Source: CAVSMC01 sp963728935
GTDB lineage: Bacteria > Pseudomonadota > Gammaproteobacteria > Burkholderiales > Casimicrobiaceae
Assembly (NCBI GenBank): GCA_963728935.1
Contig: CAVSMC010000002.1
Location: 326,908-390,907, forward strand
Direction of reading: 5' to 3'
Length of the DNA: 64,000 nt
Shown: positions 8,832-15,912 of the stretch, one piece after another
Numbering within the stretch: the first letter of the stretch is position 1
Layout: every line of letters starts with the position of its first letter
Notes under the pieces: model-generated
The model's database searches: none
The model's input: only the letters and a program-made list of their open reading frames with translations
What the model was told of the DNA's origin: nothing
Made by a program: the position numbers and the translations under genes

Positions 8832-8862
8832 GGGCTCGAACCTGGGACCTGCGGATCAACAG
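8832..8862 (-). repeat. Short tRNA-Asn 3'-end fragment (third att-like copy)
   Basis: GGGCTCGAACCTGGGACCTG and the following bases match, with one mismatch, the T-arm to anticodon-loop part of the tRNA-Asn fragments at 19935 and 37361. The acceptor end and the anticodon-stem 5' side are missing. It abuts a truncated NhaP gene and is best read as a scar of integration or recombination at a tRNA-Asn attachment site. Confidence 0.6.
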
Positions 8863-9127
8863 GCTACCGCGGATTCTCATCTTTTCAGGTACTTACGGCA
8901 AGATCGGTTCCGCAAGTTGCTGTGATTTCGGCCCCGTGCGCGCCCGTGGACGGCGATGCTCGCTGATATTGCGGAACGTCAACGCCGTTGGTTGTGACCG
9001 GCCGGCAGGGCTACTTGCGCCCGTTGCTCCCTGTCGCGCCTCGGGAACGCGGCCGTGGCGAAGTCGTCGAGCGGCTCAAGGAGTCCTGCGCTTAAGCTTA
9101 AGAGACCGGTCGCTGGCGAGCCGCCTT

Positions 9128-9541
9128 TCAGCTGTTGGATGGCCCGGCGAGATACTGCTCGTCCGTCACCGCCTCCATCCACTCGACCGGGGCACCGTTG
9201 AGCGCCTCCTGGATCGCGAAGTGTGTCATGGCCGTGGTCGGCGATGCACCATGCCAATGCTTGTGATTGGGTGGGCACCAGATGACATCGCCCGCGCGAA
9301 TCTCCACGACCGATTTCGCCTTCGCGTTGCGTCCAGCCGCACCCCGAGGTGACGATCAGCGTCTGACCGAGCGGGTGCATGGTGCCGGTTGGTTCGTGCG
9401 CCCCGCTCGAAGGTGACGCTCGCACAAGAAACGCGTGACGGCTCGGGCGCGCTGTGAAGAGGGTCGATGCGGACGATTCCGGTAAACCATTCGGCCGGAC
9501 CGCGGGTGGACGGCTGAGAGCAAGCGCGCTTGAGTTGCATG
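9128..9541 (-). pseudogene. Frameshifted cupin-domain protein
   Basis: On the minus strand the pieces MQLKRACSQP, CASVTFERGARTN, then in a second frame MHPLGQTLIVTSGCGWTQ, then in further frames GDVIWCPP, NHKHWHGASPTTAMTHFAIQ and EQYLAGPSNS together make a single-domain cupin of the TM1459/mandelonitrile-lyase-like group (metal ligands H..H and the later H). At least two frameshifts separate them (near 9378 and 9300), so it is broken in this sequence. It is 10 bp downstream of the zinc alcohol dehydrogenase, and these two are a common pair. Confidence 0.75.
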
Positions 9542-9551
9542 GTGCTACTCC

Positions 9552-10583
9552 TCAGAGACTGAGCATGACCTTGATGGACTCGCGTTGGTCCATCGCTCGA
9601 TACCCACCGGGGACCTCCTCCAGGCCGATGACGCGGTCGAATACCCGCCCGGGCTGGATGCGGCCCTCGACTACGTCGGGCAGGAGCTCGTCGATGTACC
9701 CGCGGACCGGAGCGGGACCGCCGCCAATGATGACGTTCTTGTAAAACGTCGGCAGCGCCGGAATGCCTTCGTAGTGGGGTACGCCGACGCGGCCAATCGC
9801 ACCGCCCGGGCGTGCGATGGCAACCGCGTCGTTCATCGATTGTTCGGTCCCGACGCACTCCAGCACCGAGTGCACCCCGTGGCCACCGGTCAGCGCCAGG
9901 ACGCGTTCCGTGGCTTCGCCGCCACGCTCGGTTACGACCTCGGTGGCGCCGAACTCTCGGCCGAGCGTGATCCGGTCGGGGTGCCGGCCCAGCAGGATGA
10001 TCCGCTCCGCGCCGAGCCGTTTGGCCGCGATGATCCCGCAAAGCCCCACCGCGCCGTCGCCGATGACCGCTACCGATCGCCCAGGGCCTACCCTCGCCAC
10101 ACGCGCCGCGTGATGGCCGGTACCCATCACGTCCGAGAGACTGAGCAGCGAGGCCATCAGGGCTTCGTCAGCGCGGGGGCCCACCGCGTAGAGTGTGCCG
10201 TCGGCATAAGGGACGCGCAGCGCCTCGGCCTGAGCACCGTTGAAGCCACCGCTGCCGAAGAACCCGCCGTGCACGCACGCGGTCTGTAATCCTTCGTGGC
10301 AGAACTCGCAACGCCCGTCCGAGTAGGCAAAGGGCATGATGACCAGATCGCCGGCCTTGATCCTGGTCACGGCCCGGCCAACCGCCTCGACGATACCCAA
10401 TGCCTCGTGGCCCATGCTCTGGCCCGCTTCGGTGCGTTCCATCGAGCGGTAAGGCCACAGGTCGCTGCCGCAGATGCACGCGCGGGTCACTCGGACGATC
10501 GCATCGGTAGGCTCGACGATGGTTGCGTCGGGAACGTCCTCGATCCGGACATCCCCGGCCGCGTACATGATGGTTGCGCGCAT
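9552..10583 (-). CDS. Zinc-dependent alcohol dehydrogenase (MDR family)
   Basis: A 343-residue medium-chain dehydrogenase. The catalytic zinc site is visible in CICGSDLW (Cys near 37) and GHEALGIVEAVG (His-Glu near 60). The Rossmann fold reads VAVIGDGAVGLCGIIAAKRLGA near residue 165. The structural zinc lobe is reduced to CEFCHEG with only two cysteines, then CVHGGFFG. It oxidises or reduces an alcohol/aldehyde with NAD(P)H. ATG at 10583 is preceded by GGAGG. It is the head of a minus-strand run with a broken cupin, downstream of a LysR-controlled block. Confidence 0.9.
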   Translation of the reverse strand: MRATIMYAAGDVRIEDVPDATIVEPTDAIVRVTRACICGSDLWPYRSMERTEAGQSMGHEALGIVEAVGRAVTRIKAGDLVIMPFAYSDGRCEFCHEGLQTACVHGGFFGSGGFNGAQAEALRVPYADGTLYAVGPRADEALMASLLSLSDVMGTGHHAARVARVGPGRSVAVIGDGAVGLCGIIAAKRLGAERIILLGRHPDRITLGREFGATEVVTERGGEATERVLALTGGHGVHSVLECVGTEQSMNDAVAIARPGGAIGRVGVPHYEGIPALPTFYKNVIIGGGPAPVRGYIDELLPDVVEGRIQPGRVFDRVIGLEEVPGGYRAMDQRESIKVMLSL

Positions 10584-10662
10584 CAACTACCTCCATTTCG
10601 AATCGATTATGTAAACGATCATCGGCGCCCAACGTCGCTATCCCAAATGGCGTCCCTCCACG

Positions 10663-11175
10663 TCAGGGGCCCGTGAAGGTCACGCGCGGGTCGCCAGGCC
10701 CCAGCGCCTGGGCGAGTCCGGCGCTGTCTTCAATGCGCCCAATTGGCGTGTAGCTATAGCTGGACCGGAATGTTTGATAGAACACCACCAGCGTGTCATT
10801 GCCATACAACAGCACGTCACCGGTCCGGATCGTGCCCGGACGCGCGGCGTCAGTGGGCAATCTGCGCGGCAGACGGCCGTGCTTTTCGTTGCCGTTCAGC
10901 TCGGCCATCTCGAGCGTCACGGGCAGCAATTGCACCAACGCGTGCGCGGTCGGGTTGTCTTCCAGCCTTACGGCAAAGCGCTGTGTGCCGACGGTCATCC
11001 ACATATGGGGCTTCTCCTGAGATGCAATCGGCGCCTCGGACTGCCGCGTGCTGTGGGCTGCAGCCCGCTCGTTAGCGGCGCCGCCGATAGACAAAAGTGC
11101 CAGGCCGAGCAGAGCGATACCCGTCCAAGAGCGACGTGGGGGATCAACTAACGAGCGTAGGCGCATGTATGGCAT
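10663..11175 (-). CDS. Exported cyclophilin-like fold protein
   Basis: A 170-residue protein with an N-terminal hydrophobic segment (GIALLGLALLSIGGAA) after arginines, indicating export or membrane anchoring. The rest matches the cyclophilin-like2 (PF18050) family: MWMTVGTQRFAVRLEDNPTA, LLPVTLEMAELNGNEKHGRLP, GDVLLYGNDTLVVFYQ and YSYTPIGRIED. This is the cyclophilin fold without established prolyl-isomerase activity. These proteins are frequently encoded beside LysR-regulated dehydrogenases and hydrolases, as here. A second ATG at 11166 is possible. Confidence 0.82.
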   Translation of the reverse strand: MPYMRLRSLVDPPRRSWTGIALLGLALLSIGGAANERAAAHSTRQSEAPIASQEKPHMWMTVGTQRFAVRLEDNPTAHALVQLLPVTLEMAELNGNEKHGRLPRRLPTDAARPGTIRTGDVLLYGNDTLVVFYQTFRSSYSYTPIGRIEDSAGLAQALGPGDPRVTFTGP

Positions 11176-11202
11176 ATCAGCAGCTACTGTCGCTGGTGGA
11201 CA

Positions 11203-11819
11203 TCAGCCGGACGGCAATGATCGTGTCGGAGCAGTCGACGCGGGCGCGGCCTCGGACCGGTCCAGATTGATGTGCTTCACGACGCGGGCCGGTACCCCTG
11301 CGACGACGACGTTGTCGGGCACGTCGCGGGTCACCACTGCGTTTGCCGCCACCACTGCGTTCTCGCCAATGGTCACGCCCGGCATCACTGATACCGCTGC
11401 GCCCAACCACGCTCCCTTCTTGATGACGATGGGTGCGCAATACGTCGATCGCCGCGTGCTCGGATCGAGCGGATGGCTGATGGTGATCAGGTTCACCCTG
11501 GGGCCGATGAGCACATCGTCGTCGAGGGATGCCGCCGCGGTCCATGAACTCGCACGCGTGATTGATGAACACATTGCGTCCGACGCGGATGTTCCCGCCA
11601 GAATCGGTGTAGAACGGCGGCAACAGCCAGAATGAATCGTGGACCTCCGTTCCTGTCAGGCGGTTGAACAACGCGCGCACCTCGCCCGGGTCGCGTGTTC
11701 ATCTCGGCGATGATGCGCTGCGCGTCGGTGATGAGCGCAGCAATCTTCGGGTACTCCGGGTCGCTCAGCGCGATCACCTCGCCTCCGAGTTCGCGCTGGA
11801 AGATGTCACAGGTGATCAT
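11203..11819 (-). pseudogene. Frameshifted maltose/galactoside O-acetyltransferase-like gene
   Basis: Three frames together make one sugar O-acetyltransferase of about 205 residues: MITCDIFQRELGGEVIALSD to IIAEMNT, then RALFNRLTGTEVHDSFWLLPPFYTDSGGNIRVG and FINHACEFMDRGGI, then DDDVLIGPRVNLITISHPLDP, GAWLGAAVSVMPGVTIGENA and VVAGVPARVVKHI (the hexapeptide-repeat left-handed beta helix with the catalytic region). Frameshifts fall near 11690 and near 11535. Either the gene is decayed or these are sequencing errors; only read data can tell. Confidence 0.8.
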
Positions 11820-11879
11820 CGGTATCTCCTGCGATCGCGCGGTCGCCTCATCGGCCGAGGTCCGCCGCGAACATTCGTC

Positions 11880-13055
11880 TCAGCCGGCAGCTGCTGTGGC
11901 GCGCTGACCCAAGTGCTCGTTGAAGAACATTGCCAGCTTAGCCCACGGGATCAGGCCCACCCGGTCGTACAGATCGACATGGCCCGCCCCGCGAACCCAG
12001 TACAGCTCCTTCGGCTCGGCGGCGCGCTTATAGGCGTCCTCGCTAAATTCGCGCGAATGCGCTTCGGTGCCGGTGATGAACAGCATTGGACGTGGCGAGA
12101 TTGTCTCGATGTCGTTGAACGGGTAGAAGTTCATGAATTTGGTATTGCTACTGAGCGTGGGATGAGTGGTCAGCAGAGGCGATTGACCCGGCGGCGTGTA
12201 CTCGCCCCGCGGCGTGCGGTAAAAATCGTAGAACTCGCGCTCGATGGGATTGGACTTGTCGGTGATCTCGTGCACCGTGCCGCTGGTGTACTTCGTTGCG
12301 CCGCCCGCTAACTCGACGTAGCGCTGCTGCGCCGCCTCGGCAAGCACGGCCTTGCGTTGTGCCAGGGTCTGGGATTTGTTCAGCGCATGACGATTGACTG
12401 CGCCCATGTCGTACATGCTGACGGTAGCGATGGCCTTCATGCGCGGGTCGATCTTCGCCGCGCTGACGGCGAAGCTGCCGCTGCCGCAAATGCCGAGCAC
12501 GCCGATGCGCTCCCGGTCTACGAAGGGCTGAGTACCGAGGTAGTCGACGGCGGCACTGAACGCTTCGGCATAGAGGTCCGGCGATACCGAGTTACGTGGA
12601 CGGCCTTGGCTCTCGCCCCAGAAGGGCAGGTCGATCGACAACGTCACGAATCCCTGCTCGGCCATTTTCGTGGCGTAGAGATTGGCGCTCTGCTCCTTGG
12701 TCGCGCCCATCGGATGTCCGACGACAACGGCGGCACGGGTGCTGCTACGGTTCAGGTCGTTGAGGACGAAGAGGTTGCCGGCCACGTCCATTTCGTACTG
12801 ACTCTTGAAGCGGACTTTGCGAACCGTCACCCGAGGGCTTTCGTAGAAATTGTCCGCATCCGCAGGCGGGCGGCCGGCCGTGGACCGGGCAGGCGGTGAC
12901 GGCCGCGGCGCGGCCGCCGCTCCGCTGGCCGCCATCATCAGACCACCCAGTCCGAGCAGGCCGGTGCTGGCGTGCTTGATGAAGCGCCGGCGCCCGGGTG
13001 CGTGCTCGGCGTCGCCCAGCGCAAGTGGCTGTTGCGAAAAGACTGCGGTGCTCAT
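11880..13055 (-). CDS. Tat-exported alpha/beta hydrolase
   Basis: A 391-residue protein with a twin-arginine signal: GRRRFIKHAS followed by a hydrophobic stretch ending AAAAP near residue 50. The mature part is an alpha/beta hydrolase of the DLH/acetyl-xylan-esterase-like group: VVVGHPMGATKEQS, LPFWGESQGRPRN, then the elbow GVLGICGSGSFAVSAA, where the usual nucleophile Ser is replaced by Cys or lies one position away (G-I-C-G-S-G). FITGTEAHSREFSEDAY and GAGHVDLYD supply acid and histidine. It is transcribed away from the LysR gene, with 128 bp between the starts, and is probably its target. Confidence 0.88.
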   Translation of the reverse strand: MSTAVFSQQPLALGDAEHAPGRRRFIKHASTGLLGLGGLMMAASGAAAAPRPSPPARSTAGRPPADADNFYESPRVTVRKVRFKSQYEMDVAGNLFVLNDLNRSSTRAAVVVGHPMGATKEQSANLYATKMAEQGFVTLSIDLPFWGESQGRPRNSVSPDLYAEAFSAAVDYLGTQPFVDRERIGVLGICGSGSFAVSAAKIDPRMKAIATVSMYDMGAVNRHALNKSQTLAQRKAVLAEAAQQRYVELAGGATKYTSGTVHEITDKSNPIEREFYDFYRTPRGEYTPPGQSPLLTTHPTLSSNTKFMNFYPFNDIETISPRPMLFITGTEAHSREFSEDAYKRAAEPKELYWVRGAGHVDLYDRVGLIPWAKLAMFFNEHLGQRATAAAG

Positions 13056-13140
13056 GATCGATTGTCCTTTCTGAATGATGTTCAGCGAATGAGTGCAATT
13101 GTGGCGACGTATCGAGCCAGTGACTAGTTGATTAATGCTT

Positions 13141-13172
13141 ATTCCGCCTATTAGAATCGCTAACGAATAGCG
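13141..13172. promoter_or_regulatory. Inverted repeats in the hydrolase-LysR divergent promoter
   Basis: ATTC (13141) and GAAT (13154) bracket nine bases, giving a T-N11-A-like LysR box. Immediately adjacent, CGCTA-ACGAA-TAGCG (13158-13172) is a perfect inverted repeat. Both lie just upstream of the LysR ribosome-binding site GGAGGG. Position and symmetry fit autoregulation and control of the divergent hydrolase; binding is inferred. Confidence 0.5.
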
Positions 13173-13183
13173 GAGGGCCGACG

Positions 13184-14089
13184 GTGGCGGGACGCAACCT
13201 GAACGACCTGCTGGCCTTCGTGACCGTGGCGCGCGAAGGCAGCTTTACTCGCGCCGCGGCCGCGCTGGGGGTCACCCAATCGGCGGTGAGCCAAGCCGTC
13301 CGCGGGCTCGAGGAGCGGCTGCGGATTCGCCTCCTGACGCGCACCACGCGCAGCGTCGCGCCCACGCCAGCGGGCGAGCGTCTGGTAAACGCCATAGGCC
13401 ACCGTTTCGACGAGATCGAAGCCGAGCTCGATGCGCTGACCGAACTGCGCGATAAGCCGGCGGGAACCGTGCGCATCACCTGCGGCGACAACGTGCTGCG
13501 CACCGTACTGCTGCCAAAGCTCACGCCCGTGTTGCGCGAGTATCCAGACATCACGCTCGAGTTCGACGTGAGCTACGGACTCCGCGACATCGTGGCCGAC
13601 CGCTTCGATGCCGGCGTGCGCCTTGGCAAGACCATCGCCAAAGACATGATCGCCGTGCCCATCGGTCCGCCTCTGCGCATGGCGGTCGTGGGCTCACCCG
13701 ATTACTTCGAGCGCCACACGCGCCCCAAAACGCCGCAGGACTTGACAAGTCATTCCTGCATCAACCAGCGCATGCCCACATCAGGGGGCCTATACGTCTG
13801 GGACTTCGAGCGGCGGGGGCGGAAGGCCAACGTTCGCGTCGACGGCCCGCTGATCTTCAACACCACACCACCTCAGGTGGACGCGTCACTGGCGGGGCTG
13901 GGAATCGCTTTGTTGCCCGAAGATGAACTGATGCCGCACGTCGAGACGGGAAAGCTGGTGCGGGTGCTTTCGGACTGGTGCCCCGAATTCGCGGGCTATC
14001 ATCTGTACTACCCGAGCCGAAGGCAACCGTCACCGGCCTTCTCGCTTGTCTTGAAGGCATTGCGCATCAACAGCGCAGACGGCGCCTAG
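13184..14089 (+). CDS. LysR-family transcriptional regulator
   Basis: A 301-residue regulator. The N-terminal winged helix-turn-helix is clear: DLLAFVTVAREGSFTRAAA, then GVTQSAVSQAVRGLEERL, then LLTRTTRSVAPTPAGERL. The rest is a periplasmic-binding-protein-like effector domain (residues about 90-295). GTG at 13184 is the start, with GGAGGG eight bases upstream. It is divergent from the Tat-exported hydrolase; the dehydrogenase, cyclophilin-like protein and cupin on the minus strand form the usual neighbourhood for this subgroup of LysR proteins that control aldehyde or quinone responses. The effector is unknown. Confidence 0.92.
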   Translation: MAGRNLNDLLAFVTVAREGSFTRAAAALGVTQSAVSQAVRGLEERLRIRLLTRTTRSVAPTPAGERLVNAIGHRFDEIEAELDALTELRDKPAGTVRITCGDNVLRTVLLPKLTPVLREYPDITLEFDVSYGLRDIVADRFDAGVRLGKTIAKDMIAVPIGPPLRMAVVGSPDYFERHTRPKTPQDLTSHSCINQRMPTSGGLYVWDFERRGRKANVRVDGPLIFNTTPPQVDASLAGLGIALLPEDELMPHVETGKLVRVLSDWCPEFAGYHLYYPSRRQPSPAFSLVLKALRINSADGA

Positions 14090-14551
14090 GGGCGTCCTCC
14101 ACTTTGATGCAATCGGTCCAGGTCACGTGATCGGCGAAATGGCTTGTGCTGGTTCGGGTCCGCAACCTTCCAAGTTGCGCGCATGGCTTGCTCCGATTGC
14201 CTCTAGTCGCCGCTTCGAATCAACGTCTCTGACAACAACCGCTATCGGCGACTTTCCAATAAGGCTGCAGTCGGCCCGTACGCGGCCGGCTTTCGTACCG
14301 CAACGGCAAGGCTTTACTTGGATCGAATATGCGCAAGCTCACGGCGTCGACCGCTGAGTTGCGCGAATGAGGCTGAGAACGGAGGAGGAACGCCAGCTGG
14401 CGTTCCGCAATCGAGTCCGTCGGTCCGAGTGGACCTAACGCTTTGTGCCCTTCCCGAGAGATGGGTGACAGTTCATTCCGGCCCCCTGTGTCAGGATAGT
14501 TGTCGCGTCGTTCGAAGTTGAACCTCTGAGGGGCGAGAACTCGACGACGAC
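14090..14551. other. Stretch without a recognisable gene
   Basis: No reading frame here looks coding. The last 100 bases probably include the upstream end of the insertion-sequence remnant that follows, but I could not define a terminal repeat. Confidence 0.4.
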
Positions 14552-14971
14552 ATGACCAAGCCGTTCTCCGTAGCATTCAAACAGAAGATGGTTCAGCGGC
14601 TTACCGGGAAAACCGCACTGAGTGCAACGCAGCTGGCTCGAGAGACAGGAGTCCGGCAGCAGAACCTATCGCGCTGGCTCGACGACGCGCGTAGCCTGCC
14701 GATGATGACCGATACACCGAAGCTTGCCGTGCGCGAGGGGACAGTCGAACAGAAGGCTCGTGTCCTCGCTGAGGGCTCCAAACTTGGTGGCGAGGAGCTG
14801 ACCGCCTACCTCGAACGCGAAGGGGTGAAACTCGCCGACTACGAGCAGTGGCGGATTGCCCTTGATGAGGGCGGACGAGCCTCGGTGGCTACGAATAAGC
14901 GGATTCGCCAGCTCGAGCGCGAACTCGCTCGCAAGGAGAAGGCTCTGGCTGAAGCTCGCTCGGCTTCTTAG
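14552..14971 (+). pseudogene. IS3-type transposase OrfA, truncated element
   Basis: The 139-residue product starts with a helix-turn-helix of the IS3/IS911 OrfA kind (FSVAFKQKMVQRLTGK, SATQLARETGVRQQNLSRWL) and ends in a charged coiled-coil stretch (RQLERELARKEKALAEA). The normal continuation AAALL is lost by a frameshift and the frame ends at RSAS. No OrfB with a DDE domain follows. The element is therefore a dead 5' remnant. It sits between the LysR block and the HigBA locus. Confidence 0.75.
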
Positions 14972-15144
14972 CCACAATCATCGCAGTCCCGATCCAAAAT
15001 CCGATCGCAGTCGCCGCGACCTCGGGGTTTTTGAGGCACCGCCTAGTCGCACGGAACTTACACTCGCCGTCGAAGCGCCCATGACCGCTTGCTGGCAATT
15101 GGGCACCCACGGGTAAGCTGCCGATGCCCGTTCCCGCGGCGCGA

Positions 15145-15492
15145 TCAAGCCGCCAGCGGCACGACCGCTCTGGCAATCGTTTTCCCCACCACGCGCGACG
15201 CCACTTCCAGATCGTATTGCGCCTGCAGGTTGACCCAGAATTCCGGTGTCGTGCCGAACAGACGCCCGAGGCGCAATGCCATATCCGCCGACACTGCCGC
15301 CTCCCCCCGACATATCAAGTCGATTCGACGCTGCGGAACATGGATGTTCTTGGCCACGCGGTAGCGAGAAATCCCCATCGGCTCAATAAAGTCCTTGAGC
15401 AACACGTTGCCGGGATGCACTGGAGCGAGCCGCTTGCCGCTCGAGACATCCGAGAAGTCGATCTTCCTGAGTTCGTCGCGTCGAATAGTCAT
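15145..15492 (-). CDS. higA: HigA-type antitoxin, XRE helix-turn-helix
   Basis: A 115-residue protein of the HigA/VapI addiction-module antitoxin family. The core is HPGNVLLKDFIEPMGISRYRVAKNIHVPQRRI followed by AVSADMALRLGRLFGTTPEFWVNLQAQYDLE, which is diagnostic. It neutralises the HigB nuclease and represses the operon. It lies 10 bp downstream of the toxin gene, the order typical of higBA. The start ATG at 15492 was chosen because it begins the conserved region; the open frame extends further upstream through the toxin gene in another frame. Confidence 0.92.
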   Translation of the reverse strand: MTIRRDELRKIDFSDVSSGKRLAPVHPGNVLLKDFIEPMGISRYRVAKNIHVPQRRIDLICRGEAAVSADMALRLGRLFGTTPEFWVNLQAQYDLEVASRVVGKTIARAVVPLAA

Positions 15493-15502
15493 GGCTCTCT
15501 CG

Positions 15503-15784
15503 CTAGTGATAGTCCGTGATCCCCACATCATGTGCGTCGCCTCGCTCCCAACGAAAACATGCGCGCCATTGGTTGTTGATGCGGATGCTCCACTGCTCTT
15601 TCCGATCTCCCGACAGTCTCTCCAATCGGTTGCCAGGCGGGACGCGCAGATCCTCGAGTGCCTTTGCCGCGTCGATCGTCTTGAGCTTGCGCCGAGCCAC
15701 CTCTTGCACATGCGGCGCGAACGTTCGGACCCGGTGGCCTTCGAATACCGCCGCGGTCAGCTTGTCGGCGAACGAGCGGATCAC
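15503..15784 (-). CDS. higB: HigB-type toxin (RelE/ParE superfamily mRNA interferase)
   Basis: A 93-residue toxin matching the plasmid-maintenance killer/HigB family: MIRSFADKLTAAVFEG at the start, ARRKLKTIDAAKALEDL in the middle, and SIRINNQWRACFRWERGDAHDVGITDYH at the end, where the Arg-rich strand and final His are the expected ribonuclease residues. Such toxins cleave mRNA on the ribosome. Translation starts at GTG 15784. A 7-bp palindrome directly upstream is the likely operator. The pair seems intact. Confidence 0.92.
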   Translation of the reverse strand: MIRSFADKLTAAVFEGHRVRTFAPHVQEVARRKLKTIDAAKALEDLRVPPGNRLERLSGDRKEQWSIRINNQWRACFRWERGDAHDVGITDYH

Positions 15785-15791
15785 ACGCGTA

Positions 15792-15812
15792 TACTAATAT
15801 GGCGCATTAGTA
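15792..15812. promoter_or_regulatory. Operator palindrome of higBA
   Basis: TACTAAT and ATTAGTA form a perfect inverted repeat around ATGGCGC, eight bases upstream of the higB start. This is the standard position and size for autoregulatory HigA binding. It also lies about 100 bp before the helicase gene, so it could influence that divergent promoter. Confidence 0.65.
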
Positions 15813-15912
15813 ATGTCAATCGCTACTATTGCTGACATTGCTGAAACCTCAGCGTCGTTCACCGTTGATCGAGCAGAGTCCAGCAAGGTCCCGTTCAGTA
15901 GAATGCCGGGGC

